From the NCBI GenBank assembly GCA_910585725.1, contig CAJUFA010000001.1:72991-136990 (forward strand): a DNA stretch of 64,000 nt. The letters are read 5' to 3'. This document shows positions 44,515 to 53,893 of this stretch, piece after piece (position 1 is the stretch's first letter; every line of letters starts with the position of its first letter). The position numbers were made by a program, and so were the translations under genes. The notes beneath the pieces were generated by a model. It was given only the letters and a program-made list of their open reading frames with translations, did no database searches and was not told the DNA's origin. The stretch comes from an uncultured Dorea sp. (lineage in GTDB: Bacteria > Bacillota > Clostridia > Lachnospirales > Lachnospiraceae).

Positions 44515-45264
44515 TTATCTGTTCATCTGCTGATAATATTCTTCCAGGCTATGTTCTACCGCGTCGGACTTTGTGATCAGCAGCTCGACCCTTCGGTTCT
44601 TTGCCCTGTTCTCCGCAGTATCAAAAGGAGCGATCGGACGGAACTGTCCATACCCTTCCGATACCAGCTTATCCGGAGATACGGTTGTACGCTGCTGGAT
44701 GAACGCCACTACCCTGGCCGCTCTTTCCGAAGAAAGCAGACGGTCATTCTCCGGATTATTCGGTACACTCGGATCAGCCTGAGTCGTATGCCCCAGAACC
44801 CGAATCTCCTTGATCGAACTGTCCACCCCCGACATGATAGATGCAAACTGAGCCAGAATCTCCGTTCCTTCATCCTTGATTATAGAACTGTCCCCATCAA
44901 AGAATACATTATCATGAAATGTGATAAAAGTATAGCCGTCTCCCTTAAATAACTCGACTTCACTTGTCAAATCCGCTTCTTCAACCGCTTTCGTCAGACT
45001 CTCGAACAAATCGTCAAAAGCTTCCGCGTCTATGGCTCCAGGCACGTCGTCATCCGCCAGAAGATCCGGATCGTCCGCTATCTGCGAGACTTCCTTCGCA
45101 TCCGGATTAAAACTCTTAACGATCATAATCCATTTTGCCTGGTCCAAACTAGAGATGGAATATAGCAAAACAAAAAAACACAGCAGCAGCGTTACAAGGT
45201 CGCCGTATGTATCCATCCAGTTCGCGCCGCCTCCGCCGCCTCCGTCGTTCCTTCTCTTCTTCAT
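44515..45264 (-). CDS. motB: Flagellar motor stator protein MotB
   Basis: 249 residues. A glycine-rich N-terminus, one membrane helix (~17-37) with the ion-binding Asp in MDTYGDLVTLLL, then a periplasmic-facing OmpA-like peptidoglycan-binding domain (~115-235, VLGHTTQ, DRLLSSERAARVV). It anchors the stator to the wall. It follows motA at 12 bases. Proton or sodium use cannot be told. Confidence 0.94.
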   Translation of the reverse strand: MKKRRNDGGGGGGANWMDTYGDLVTLLLCFFVLLYSISSLDQAKWIMIVKSFNPDAKEVSQIADDPDLLADDDVPGAIDAEAFDDLFESLTKAVEEADLTSEVELFKGDGYTFITFHDNVFFDGDSSIIKDEGTEILAQFASIMSGVDSSIKEIRVLGHTTQADPSVPNNPENDRLLSSERAARVVAFIQQRTTVSPDKLVSEGYGQFRPIAPFDTAENRAKNRRVELLITKSDAVEHSLEEYYQQMNR

Positions 45265-45276
45265 AATCTCCTCCTG

Positions 45277-46104
45277 TTACCCTTCTGCAGCCTCTTTGCC
45301 CTTCTTGCCCTTTGAAACAGCATCCGGATCTAAGAGTCTCTGACGTTCTTTCTGAGATACGTATGTAACAAGCTTCTCCCGCAGGAACTTCGGGTTATCT
45401 CCCGCCTGTATCGCAAGAATCCCTTCTATCATAATCGTCTTATACAACAACTCTTCTTCGTTCCTTACCTTAAGCTTATTGCTGATAGGACCGAAGATCA
45501 GATGTGCAAGGATACATCCGTAGAACGTAGTAATCAAGGCTGTTGCCATCGCGGGACCGATATCTCCTGCGCCGCCTTCACCTTCCAGGTTCATTCCCTT
45601 CAACATATTAACCAGACCAACCAGAGTACCGATCATACCGAAAGCAGGAGCTCTCGCTTCCAGCGTCTGATAAATACCGATACAGTCCTCATGCCTGCTC
45701 AGCATGGCGTCCACGTCACTTTCCAGAAGACTTCGCACTTCTTCCGGCTCTGTCGCGTCTACGATCAGCATAATGCCCTGCTTAAAGAACATGTCTTCAA
45801 TCTCATTCGCTTTCTCCTCCAGCGCCAGAAGACCATTCTGCCTTGCAAGCTGCGCCATCTCCACCAGAGTGTCAACCAATTCTCCGATATTATACTTCTT
45901 CCCCTGAAGCAGAATCTTCGTATGCTTGAGCAATGTCTTCAGCCTGCCGAAAGGATAACTTGCAATAACCGCGGCGATAGTACCGCCCAAAACGATTGCA
46001 ATACTTTCAGCGTCCCAGAAATTACCAAGCTTCGCCGGTGTAATTCCGACAAATACGATCAGTACTGTTCCAATAAGCAAACCTAAAATACTAGTTATAT
46101 CCAC
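45277..46104 (-). CDS. motA: Flagellar motor stator protein MotA
   Basis: 275 residues. Four membrane segments, with the family pattern GTLVGLVNMLKG and GPAMATALITTFYGCILAHL. It forms the stator with MotB and drives rotation against FliG. It lies 24 bases after flbD. Confidence 0.95.
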   Translation of the reverse strand: MDITSILGLLIGTVLIVFVGITPAKLGNFWDAESIAIVLGGTIAAVIASYPFGRLKTLLKHTKILLQGKKYNIGELVDTLVEMAQLARQNGLLALEEKANEIEDMFFKQGIMLIVDATEPEEVRSLLESDVDAMLSRHEDCIGIYQTLEARAPAFGMIGTLVGLVNMLKGMNLEGEGGAGDIGPAMATALITTFYGCILAHLIFGPISNKLKVRNEEELLYKTIMIEGILAIQAGDNPKFLREKLVTYVSQKERQRLLDPDAVSKGKKGKEAAEG

Positions 46105-46128
46105 TTTCTCTCACTCCTTACTTACACC

Positions 46129-46326
46129 TTATCTATCTGCACGGTAACAATGAATCCTGCCATTGTACGCAATTGTTTTCTCGATTATTTCTTCTGCGCT
46201 CTCTTTTACGATATAAAACTTCCCGTTTGTCATGAGCACTTTTGACTCCGGTATCAATTCAACAGATTCTATATGCGAACTGTTCAACACAACTTTCGCA
46301 TTATTCAGCTTCGTAAGCATTATCAT
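46129..46326 (-). CDS. flbD: FlbD family flagellar protein
   Basis: 65 residues, the usual size of this small protein. The family pattern includes LMTNGKFYIVKESAEEIIEK. Function is not established, but it is commonly found beside flgE and motA. I chose ATG 46326, since GAGG lies 9 bases before; another ATG lies two codons later, and the frame continues to 46356 without a good ribosome site. Confidence 0.85.
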   Translation of the reverse strand: MIMLTKLNNAKVVLNSSHIESVELIPESKVLMTNGKFYIVKESAEEIIEKTIAYNGRIHCYRADR

Positions 46327-46533
46327 AACATAGTTCCTCACAAATATCAAACGCATTTGCTATCACAAAACAGACAATTGTGGAGAATCCCTGCAGGATC
46401 CTTCCCGCATCGGCCTCCCCACAATTATCTGTGCATGGATGAATATCAACACATATCCTGGGAAATGCTTCATTCATTACATGTATTATTACTCATTACT
46501 TAATTAGATGTCACGTTAAGAACCCGCTAATAA
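46327..46533 (-). other. 207-base spacer between flgE and flbD with a long imperfect hairpin
   Basis: On the minus strand AATTGTGG (near 46425) pairs with CCACAATT (near 46380), with inner GGAG/CTCC and GCGGG/CCTGC pairs, followed by TGTCTGTTTTGTG. It could attenuate read-through from hook genes into flbD-motA. I see no gene in it. Confidence 0.3.
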
Positions 46534-47856
46534 TTAACGTTTCATGTTTACGAGTTCCTGAAGCATCTCGTCTGTTACCGTGATGATCTTGGAGTTCGCC
46601 TGGAAACCTCTCTGTGTGGTGATCATGTTGGAAAACTCATTGGCAAGGTCTACGTTCGCCATCTCGAGCCAGCCGCTCTTGATGATACCCACCGGACCGC
46701 CGTTCGGCTTGATGGCCTCTACAACACCTGAGTTCGCGCCCGGTGTATAGTAGTATCCTTTCTGCTTCTCCAGACCGTTGGGGTTCTCTACGGATACGAG
46801 GGCTAACTGGGCAATCGGGATTGCGCGATTGTTAACGTCCGTTCCCATGATCGTTCCGTCTTCGTTCATCGTCCAACCCTGGATATCATAACGCTGTCCA
46901 GTTTCCGGATCAGTCGGAATACGGATTGCTGTTAATTGATCTGAGTATATCGCCGGAATACTTGGAACCCGATCCACTGGCTGTTCCTCCTCAAAAGAAA
47001 ATGGAACATTTACAGGCGTGCCTGCCGCCGGCGCCCAATTTGCACTCGTAATGGCAGCCGGAGCGTTCGCTACACCTGACACTTTTGCCGTCAATTTCAA
47101 ACTAACTGTATTTTTTACCGTGTCAGGATCATCTGTTTTCTCTATCTTATAACCGGCGAGCGCTCCTTTATTAGGCTGATCCGGATCTACCGGATCCGGC
47201 TTATCCGCTGTTACAACAGCTATCCATTCGTCAATCTGCTCCTTAGGATCACTGCTCTTAGTAACTACGTTAATTCCACCTATCGTAATACTAGCCTTTG
47301 TACCTGCCGCGTCATCAGCCGGTACGGCTGTGAAAGCAGCTCCGTTGATCGTATAAGCTCGAGGTTTCGCCGTTATCTCCGGCGTACCTGTTCCGTCTAC
47401 CAATCCATATCCATATACATAACTTCCCAGGTTATCTACCAGATATCCGTTGTTATCCACACGGAAGATACCTACTCTGGACAGATACAATCCCGACGAC
47501 TCAACATCCTCAAATGTTCCGTTAACCATATTACCTACCAGGAAGAACCCTGTACCGTCGATCATACAATCCATGTTGTTGGAAGACGGAGACGGCGCTC
47601 CCGTATTAAACTCCGTTGAGATCGAAGACAGTGTGGAACCATAACCTACCTGAGACGCATTGTGTCCGCCGGCTGCTCCTGCCACTGTACTTCCGCCCGT
47701 ACTACTGATGGAATTCGAGTACATCGCGTCCTGGAAATTATAGCTGTATGACTTGAATCCCCATGTATTTACGTTCGCTATATTATTACCGATTACGTCT
47801 AACTTTGACTGATGTGCCTTGAGTCCTGCGACTCCAGCAATCATTGATCTAACCAT
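46534..47856 (-). CDS. flgE: Flagellar hook protein FlgE
   Basis: 440 residues. The N-terminal VIGNNIANVNTWGFKSY (~22) and C-terminal VDLANEFSNMITTQRGFQAN motifs are FlgE/F/G hook signatures. The central ~200 residues (Asp/Thr/Pro-rich) are variable. Its length and place after flgD and TIGR02530 identify it as the hook rather than a rod protein. A structured spacer precedes it. Confidence 0.92.
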   Translation of the reverse strand: MVRSMIAGVAGLKAHQSKLDVIGNNIANVNTWGFKSYSYNFQDAMYSNSISSTGGSTVAGAAGGHNASQVGYGSTLSSISTEFNTGAPSPSSNNMDCMIDGTGFFLVGNMVNGTFEDVESSGLYLSRVGIFRVDNNGYLVDNLGSYVYGYGLVDGTGTPEITAKPRAYTINGAAFTAVPADDAAGTKASITIGGINVVTKSSDPKEQIDEWIAVVTADKPDPVDPDQPNKGALAGYKIEKTDDPDTVKNTVSLKLTAKVSGVANAPAAITSANWAPAAGTPVNVPFSFEEEQPVDRVPSIPAIYSDQLTAIRIPTDPETGQRYDIQGWTMNEDGTIMGTDVNNRAIPIAQLALVSVENPNGLEKQKGYYYTPGANSGVVEAIKPNGGPVGIIKSGWLEMANVDLANEFSNMITTQRGFQANSKIITVTDEMLQELVNMKR

Positions 47857-47994
47857 AGTTTATTACTCCCTTTCTTTTCCATTCTCAGCCGTCTTGCGGG
47901 AACATCAGACAGGATATCTTCCTATCCGTCGTCTTTCGGTTCCCGATGTATCTGCAAGTCGCGCAGATACGAAACCTCCATAAAATGGTCCGGT
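47857..47994 (-). other. 138-base folded spacer between the TIGR02530 gene and flgE
   Basis: On the minus strand GGGAAC and GTTCCC close a region with an inner stem-loop (GACGGATA with TATCCTGTC, one bulge). Before it GTATCTGC/GCAGATAC forms another arm. It might be a leader that tunes hook protein synthesis. I see no gene or known motif here. Confidence 0.35.
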
Positions 47995-48417
47995 CTACAT
48001 TAAGACAGCGCTGTCAATATTGGTAAAAATATTCTCCTTCATCTCTGCTCCGGACATCGTCGTTACTACGATGTTGTGAGGAACGTTCACAATAAAGGCT
48101 CCGCTCTCGCCGATAACCACCACATCCCTGGACCCCTTCTCTTTGGCTTTCTGCACCGCCTGGTTCAGGTTCGTGAGGAGACTGTCCGTCATCTCGATCC
48201 CCCGCTCCCGGACTCTCTGAGCCGCATGCTTGGAGAACTGGACGGATTGGGCTTTGTCGGCTTCTTTCTGCAGAATATCTGCAAATTGTACTTTTGTACC
48301 TGTATTCTTACCGGCATCCGTACTTGTGACGGCTGCTGCCCTTGTCTGCAACTGTGCCGCGGACGCATGCTGCAACTTAAGAGCTCCGGCATTCGTGATC
48401 TGACTCGTCTTACTCAT
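47995..48417 (-). CDS. TIGR02530 family flagellar operon protein
   Basis: 140 residues. FSKHAAQRVRERGIEMTDSL and VVVIGESGAFIVNVPHNIVV are the family pattern. It is regularly found between flgD and flgE in Gram-positive flagellar operons. Function unknown; it may help hook assembly. Confidence 0.88.
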   Translation of the reverse strand: MSKTSQITNAGALKLQHASAAQLQTRAAAVTSTDAGKNTGTKVQFADILQKEADKAQSVQFSKHAAQRVRERGIEMTDSLLTNLNQAVQKAKEKGSRDVVVIGESGAFIVNVPHNIVVTTMSGAEMKENIFTNIDSAVLM

Positions 48418-48474
48418 CGATTATGCACCGCCTTTATCTCTGATCCCCTTATCCTTCTATAATCCTCTGTCCTT

Positions 48475-49029
48475 CTATGCTTTCGTCGTCCCGGTCGTCT
48501 TTCCGGCGGTTTCATTTTTCTTCTTCTCCGCCTCTACCGCGTCTTCAATATCTTTCTTCGGTACGTCGCCTACCGCCATGATCTGCGCCAGCTCATATTT
48601 CTTGCCGCCTACATATACGGAAGTCGCTCCCGTGAGATCCACGCCGGTCACGGTACCCTTTATCGTATCCGAAAGCTCTCCTTTGTCGTTGGTGATCGCA
48701 ATGGTTACTTCTCTGCCAAGAAGCCCGGTGGAATATGTCGTCAGAGTTACCTGTGACAGATTATTCGTCACGGACGCGATACTTGAGATTGCGTCGGACA
48801 GTTTCGTCATCGTATTCATCGAAGACATCTGCGTCATCTGCTGCATCATCTCGCTGTTGCTCATAGGATTTGTCATATCCTGATACTTAAGCTGCGCCGC
48901 CAGTAGCTGCCAAAAATCATCCATCGTCATCTCGCTGTTGTTGGCAACCGCCGACGTCTGCGTCGTCAAAGATGCATCGTAGGCATATTTCGTAGCGTTA
49001 CTTGTCAGATTATCAGTATTAATCGCCAT
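48475..49029 (-). CDS. flgD: Flagellar hook capping protein FlgD
   Basis: 184 residues. MDDFWQLLAAQLKYQDMTNP (~36) is the FlgD signature, and the C-terminal half carries the small beta domain, ending in a Lys/Thr-rich tail. It scaffolds hook growth. It is exported by the flagellar secretion system. Shorter than the enterobacterial form. Confidence 0.92.
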   Translation of the reverse strand: MAINTDNLTSNATKYAYDASLTTQTSAVANNSEMTMDDFWQLLAAQLKYQDMTNPMSNSEMMQQMTQMSSMNTMTKLSDAISSIASVTNNLSQVTLTTYSTGLLGREVTIAITNDKGELSDTIKGTVTGVDLTGATSVYVGGKKYELAQIMAVGDVPKKDIEDAVEAEKKKNETAGKTTGTTKA

Positions 49030-49094
49030 AATTACTTTTCTCTCCTTTCTTTGCTTAATGCTTAAAGTCTTTAGCTTCTTTCTTCTCTTATCGT

Positions 49095-50303
49095 CTACCC
49101 GGCTAATCCCAGTCGCAGCTTCTGTAAGAAATCTCCGGCGTCCTCATTGTCCTGATTCTTACCGTTCTCTTTCTGCTTCTGCTGTTCCTGATTCGCCTGC
49201 TCGTTCTCGTCTCTGGTCTGGTTAAGATAATCCGTCTCCTGCTTCTCCACGATGATCGTCGTCTCTTCACCCAGGTTACGTTCTATGATATTACCAATCT
49301 CACGCGCGTTTTGACCTAAGACGTCTAACGCCCGTTTCTCGGAACATACGATTGAGATCGTCGCCTGACTGCCTTCATACAACACCTTAATCGCCAGCTT
49401 TCCAAGGTTTGCAGGTTCGATATGTATCTCGAACTCTTTCACACCTTCTACAAGTTTCGAAAGCAACTGATTCGTTACCTTCTCCGGCAATTCCTCCGGC
49501 TGTTCTACATGTACGGTCGCGACTGTCTCGTACTTCGGAGCTTCCGCCTTTTCAGTCCTAGGCATATCTGCCGCAACCGGCGCGCCGTTTTCCGCCATGC
49601 TTGTATTCTCCGTCTGCTGTGCCTGACCTTCGTTTGCCGCCTGCACTGTCTTATCTCTGTCTCTGGACTGTGACGACGTAAGATCCGCCGTCTCCTGCTT
49701 TGTCTCAGACGCATCCGTTTCCGGTATTACCGGCTGTACTTCTGACACCGTGCCGTCCGCCGTATCATTGTCTGTCTGCTGCGGCGCTTCCTTCTGCAAA
49801 CCAAGATCAGCCGCCTGCGCCTGCACATTCGCGACTTCTGTATTCTGTTCCGGCTGCGCTATGGCTGCCGTCTCTTCTGCTCCCACAGTCTGAAGCTCTA
49901 TCTTGGCATCCGTGTCTACAACTATCTCCGGAGCTGCTTCCTCCGCCGTCTCCGGTGCAATCTGGATTATCTCCGGACGCATCCCCTGGCTGACCTGATA
50001 TGCCGCCATCAATCCTTCCGTCTGTTTATCAGACTCTTCAACCTTATCTGTCTTACTCTGTTCCTCTGATACCGGATCCTTTTTTGTGTCGTTCGTCGCC
50101 TGATCTGTTTCCTGATCCGTATCTTTGATGTCTTTCGTGTCCTTCGAGATCTCCTTGCTGTCTTTGGTATCCTGGCTGTTCGTCTGCTTTCCCGTAAGTA
50201 ATGCCCGGAAATCGTCCGTTACGGCGCCGGGACGGCTGTTAGTCCTCTTACTGCCGGTAAGCGAAAGACTGACGTCGCTTCCTTTTACACTCAACGTATC
50301 CAT
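49095..50303 (-). CDS. fliK: Flagellar hook-length control protein FliK
   Basis: 402 residues. The first ~270 are low-complexity and rich in Asp, Glu, Gln, Thr and Lys (a molecular ruler). The C-terminal Flg_hook domain (~280-360) has FEIHIEPANLGKLAIKVLYE. It measures hook length and triggers the FlhB switch. It is followed by flgD at 65 bases. Confidence 0.9.
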   Translation of the reverse strand: MDTLSVKGSDVSLSLTGSKRTNSRPGAVTDDFRALLTGKQTNSQDTKDSKEISKDTKDIKDTDQETDQATNDTKKDPVSEEQSKTDKVEESDKQTEGLMAAYQVSQGMRPEIIQIAPETAEEAAPEIVVDTDAKIELQTVGAEETAAIAQPEQNTEVANVQAQAADLGLQKEAPQQTDNDTADGTVSEVQPVIPETDASETKQETADLTSSQSRDRDKTVQAANEGQAQQTENTSMAENGAPVAADMPRTEKAEAPKYETVATVHVEQPEELPEKVTNQLLSKLVEGVKEFEIHIEPANLGKLAIKVLYEGSQATISIVCSEKRALDVLGQNAREIGNIIERNLGEETTIIVEKQETDYLNQTRDENEQANQEQQKQKENGKNQDNEDAGDFLQKLRLGLAG

Positions 50304-50360
50304 CGGCTCTTCCTCCTCTCTTTCTATAGTATTATATATAGTAATCTGCTGTGCGCAGTA

Positions 50361-50813
50361 TTACCCCATTATTCTCGCCATCGCCCTCTTTGTAGCTACA
50401 AATTCCTCGATAAACTGCTCTTCTTCTTTCTGGACTGCCTTCTCATATTCTTTGAATTTCTTCTCCTTCAGCTTATCAATGGAAGAAGTTTCCTTCTTCG
50501 CCTCCACTACTTCGCTGCGTTTGGCTTCTTCCTTCTCTCTGAGTTTCGCAAGTTCCTCGTGTTTTTTTCGGATCTTGACGCCCAATGAATCTAAGTAATT
50601 CTCGTAAGTATGAATATCGCTGATCTTCATCCCGTTCAACCTGCATTCTCTAAATTCCAGGACGCATCGACGGTGCTCCGCCTCAAGCTTCTCAATAGCG
50701 TCTTCGCATTCCCGTACCTTCATAAGTATCCTTGCGTGCTCCGCCTTCAGGCTGTCAAGCACCTGCTGCTTATAACTAAGTACCGTATCTAATGAGAAAA
50801 AGAATTTCTTCAT
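50361..50813 (-). CDS. fliJ: Flagellar protein FliJ
   Basis: 150 residues, a single long coiled coil (charged and helical throughout) of the usual size. FliJ links the FliI ATPase to FlhA, like the gamma subunit of an F-type ATPase. Its start overlaps the fliI stop by four bases. Confidence 0.85.
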   Translation of the reverse strand: MKKFFFSLDTVLSYKQQVLDSLKAEHARILMKVRECEDAIEKLEAEHRRCVLEFRECRLNGMKISDIHTYENYLDSLGVKIRKKHEELAKLREKEEAKRSEVVEAKKETSSIDKLKEKKFKEYEKAVQKEEEQFIEEFVATKRAMARIMG

Positions 50814-52111
50814 CGTACTATCTCCCTCATCATTTTCAAAGATTCTTCTCCTGAGAAACTTTCGTTAATCTTCTGCATCAGAAACTCGTTCACCCGGTCT
50901 ATCTTCGAGACTGCCTTATCCAGTCTTGGATTGGTTCCGGATTTGTATGCTCCGATGGAGATCAGGTCTTCGTTCTTCGCGTATATACTTAAGATATCCC
51001 GCATCTTCGCCGCCGCCTCGCGGTGTTCCTCCGGTACGATATTCACCATAAGACGGGAAATACTGGCGTTCACATCAATCGCAGGGAAATGATTCTCATT
51101 CGCCAACTTTCTGGTAAGCACGATATGTCCGTCTAAGATACCACGGACAGTATCCGCTATGGGCTCGTTGGTGTCGTCGCCTTCTACCAGCACCGTGTAG
51201 ATACCGGTTATGGAACCCTTCTCAAACTTGCCGCTTCTTTCCAGCAGCTTTGGAAACTCTGCATAGATTGAAGGCGTATATCCTCTTGCAACCGGCGGCT
51301 CTCCGGTCGCAAGCCCGATCTCACGCTGCGCCATGGCGAATCGCGTGAGGGAATCCATCATGAGCAGCACGTCTTTACCCTGATCCTTAAAATATTCCGC
51401 GATCGTCGTCGCTACCAGCGGACACTTCATACGAAGCATCGCCGGCTGGTCGGACGTGGCGACAACCAGAATACTTCGCTCCATTCCTTCGGGACCAAGA
51501 TCCTTCTCTATAAACTCTCGAACCTCACGGCCTCGCTCGCCTACCAGTGCAATCACATTGATATCCGCTTTCACGTTGCGCGCGATCATTCCGAGCAGCG
51601 TACTCTTCCCGACGCCGCTTCCCGCAAAGATACCGATACGCTGTCCTTTGCCTACCGTATTCAATCCGTCGATCGCTTTCACTCCAAATTCCAGCGGATC
51701 CGTAATAGGCGGACGCGTCAGAGGATTGATGTAAGTATTTTCAACATAATAATACCGGGAAGACGGCAGCGGACCTAAATCATCCATAGGATTTCCCGTA
51801 GCGTCAATGATTCTCCCTCTCAGGAATTCACCCACCGGAATCTTCAGACGCTTTCTGGTATTTCTCACGAAGCTGCCTGCCGAAACGCCGTTTAAATTCT
51901 CATATGCCATCAACTGCATCTTGTCGTCCCGAAAACCAACGACTTCCACCGGAATCTGCCGACGTTTCTCTTCATTGTAGATCATGGCAATATCGCCGAT
52001 ACTGGCATGATTACCGGAAGATTCCATCGCCATACCGATTACATTCTCTATCTTTCCTATATGGCTGATCGTCTCCGCCTTCTGTATCAGCTCCGGCAAC
52101 TTTGCAAACAT
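50810..52111 (-). CDS. fliI: Flagellar export ATPase FliI
   Basis: 433 residues. Walker A (AGSGVGKSTLLG, ~160) and Walker B (VLLMMDSLTRFA) are intact, in the F1-beta-like fold. It powers the loading of exported proteins. I chose ATG 52111, because GGAGAAGG lies just before; the ATG at 52129 would include that site as codons. Confidence 0.95.
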   Translation of the reverse strand: MFAKLPELIQKAETISHIGKIENVIGMAMESSGNHASIGDIAMIYNEEKRRQIPVEVVGFRDDKMQLMAYENLNGVSAGSFVRNTRKRLKIPVGEFLRGRIIDATGNPMDDLGPLPSSRYYYVENTYINPLTRPPITDPLEFGVKAIDGLNTVGKGQRIGIFAGSGVGKSTLLGMIARNVKADINVIALVGERGREVREFIEKDLGPEGMERSILVVATSDQPAMLRMKCPLVATTIAEYFKDQGKDVLLMMDSLTRFAMAQREIGLATGEPPVARGYTPSIYAEFPKLLERSGKFEKGSITGIYTVLVEGDDTNEPIADTVRGILDGHIVLTRKLANENHFPAIDVNASISRLMVNIVPEEHREAAAKMRDILSIYAKNEDLISIGAYKSGTNPRLDKAVSKIDRVNEFLMQKINESFSGEESLKMMREIVR

Positions 52112-52143
52112 GCCTTCTCCCCACCCCATTTACGTTCTTACAT

Positions 52144-52920
52144 TTATGCTCTTACATTATTCAATATGTCTTTGATATTCTCTAATTGCGTACCGACGCT
52201 CGCATCAATGATCTCGTCCGGGAGTTCTATGATGCAGGTTCCTTCTTCTCCATTATCCATAGTAATAATCTTAATACTATCTGACAGATGAGCAAGCGCT
52301 TCCATGAATTCTGCGTCTACTTCCATAGATACACTGGCGTTGCACTTCGTAATATAAATCTTCGCCCATCTTTTCTTCGTAATCTTATCCGTCGCGGCAA
52401 GTATCATTCGCTTCACGATATCGCCGCTGGACTGCAGGCTGGTCTGGATGATCTTCTCTGCAATCGCAAGAGATATCCGCTTCAAATCGTCTATGTATTC
52501 TTCCAGAAGTTTCTCCTTTTCACGGGAAACACTCTGAATAACATCCGCAATAGCTCTCTGAAGTTCCTGTACTTCCTTATCAAGAATCCTTCTCTGCTCT
52601 TCGTATGCTTCACGGGCGCCGTCCCGAGTTCCTTCCTCATGGCCTTCCCGGTACCCCTTCTCTCGCAGAATCTCCGCCTGCCTGCGGGCGTCGGAGACGA
52701 TCTTCTTCGCCTTCTCCTCCGCCTCTTCCACCATTCTCTCAAGCTCTTCCGGAGAAATCGTATCCTCTTCCTCCTCTTCCTCCTCCTCTTCTTCCTCTTC
52801 TTCTCGCGGTTCTTCCACGATCTTGAATCCGGCGAAGAAGTCATATGGCCTGATATCCTGGTCGCTGTCTGGTTCTTTCACAATCCTAGGCAATGATTTC
52901 ATCCTTTCCGCTCTTAACAA
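52144..52920 (-). CDS. fliH: Flagellar assembly protein FliH with a long Glu tract
   Basis: 258 residues. After an N-terminal region, a tract of about 15 glutamates (~45-60), then a long coiled coil and a C-terminal E-subunit-like domain (ISLAIAEKIIQTSL). FliH binds and regulates FliI. Start TTG 52920 has GGAG 9 bases before; ATG 52902 is an alternative, with a ribosome site too close. The gene overlaps fliG by 35 bases. Confidence 0.87.
   Translation of the reverse strand: MLRAERMKSLPRIVKEPDSDQDIRPYDFFAGFKIVEEPREEEEEEEEEEEEEDTISPEELERMVEEAEEKAKKIVSDARRQAEILREKGYREGHEEGTRDGAREAYEEQRRILDKEVQELQRAIADVIQSVSREKEKLLEEYIDDLKRISLAIAEKIIQTSLQSSGDIVKRMILAATDKITKKRWAKIYITKCNASVSMEVDAEFMEALAHLSDSIKIITMDNGEEGTCIIELPDEIIDASVGTQLENIKDILNNVRA
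52765..52803. repeat. Trinucleotide-like GAA/GAG tract in fliH
   Basis: On the plus strand a run of TCC/TTC triplets codes, on the other strand, for a Glu tract in fliH. Such tracts can gain or lose in-frame triplets by slippage. Confidence 0.7.
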
Positions 52921-53893
52921 TAATCACTTCTCCGGCTTCTTCCAGTCTTCGGATCACGCCGACAATTCTCTGCTGCGCCTCTTCAACGTCACGCAGACGA
53001 ACATTAACTGTAATCTCCAGATCGGACTGGATGCTCTCAGCCATACGTGAAGAGACATTGGAGAAGATAAGCTCTTTGATCTTCTCGTCGGAACCTTTGA
53101 GTGCGTATACGATATCCTTGACATCGCATTCCCTGATGAATCTCTGAATAGATCTGTTGTCCATCGATACGATATCTTCGAATACAAACATTTTCTTGCG
53201 GATAGTCTCGGCAAGTTCTTCGTCTGTCTTGCCCAATTCGTCGAATATGTATTTCTCGTTTGCTCTGTCCATATGGTTCATGACGTCCGCGATGTAGTCG
53301 ATACCGCCCACAGCCGTAACGTCCGCCGTAACCATCCCTTCGAAACGCTTCCGCAGGGAATCTTCCACGATCTTGATCGCCTCCGGAGACGCGCTCTCCA
53401 TCCTGGCAATCGCCTCTACAACTTTGATACGCTTTTCCTTCGGCAATTCACTGATTACCATAGACGCCTGATCCGAATCTGCATAAGACAGAACCAGCGC
53501 GATCGTCTGCGGCCTCTCATGCTGCAGGAAAGAAATCAAATTCTTCACATTGCTCTTACGCATAAACTCGAAAGGACGTATTTTCAAAGATTTAGACAAC
53601 CTGTCAAGAAGCGTCTGCGCGGTAGACTCGCCGAACGCTTTCTCAAGTACCGCCCTGGCATACTCCATACCTCCGTCCGTGACAACCTTCTGGGTCAGAC
53701 AGACTTTATAGAATTCGTCTAACACCAGCTCCATCTCTTCAGGACTCACATGTCCAAGCTTCGCTACTTCAATTGTCAGTTTCTCAATATCACTTTCACT
53801 CAGATGCTTATAAATCTTCGACGCTTTATCCGCTCCAAGCGAGATAACTACTGCAGCCGCTTTTTGTTCGGGAGTAAGTCTACTCTCCTCCAT
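52886..53893 (-). CDS. fliG: Flagellar motor switch protein FliG
   Basis: 335 residues with the N, middle and C domains. The C-terminal torque part includes FVFEDIVSMDNRSIQRFI and VRLRDVEEAQQRIVGVIRRL. It contacts MotA and carries the C-ring. I chose ATG 53893 because GGAGG lies 8 bases before; an earlier ATG at 53908 lies within the fliF end. It overlaps fliF by 14 bases. Confidence 0.95.
   Translation of the reverse strand: MEESRLTPEQKAAAVVISLGADKASKIYKHLSESDIEKLTIEVAKLGHVSPEEMELVLDEFYKVCLTQKVVTDGGMEYARAVLEKAFGESTAQTLLDRLSKSLKIRPFEFMRKSNVKNLISFLQHERPQTIALVLSYADSDQASMVISELPKEKRIKVVEAIARMESASPEAIKIVEDSLRKRFEGMVTADVTAVGGIDYIADVMNHMDRANEKYIFDELGKTDEELAETIRKKMFVFEDIVSMDNRSIQRFIRECDVKDIVYALKGSDEKIKELIFSNVSSRMAESIQSDLEITVNVRLRDVEEAQQRIVGVIRRLEEAGEVIIVKSGKDEIIA

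Noticed and set aside
52288..52896. A 202-codon plus-strand frame over fliH
   Set aside because: Its Leu/Phe-rich content is the complement of the Glu/Lys-rich fliH coding region.
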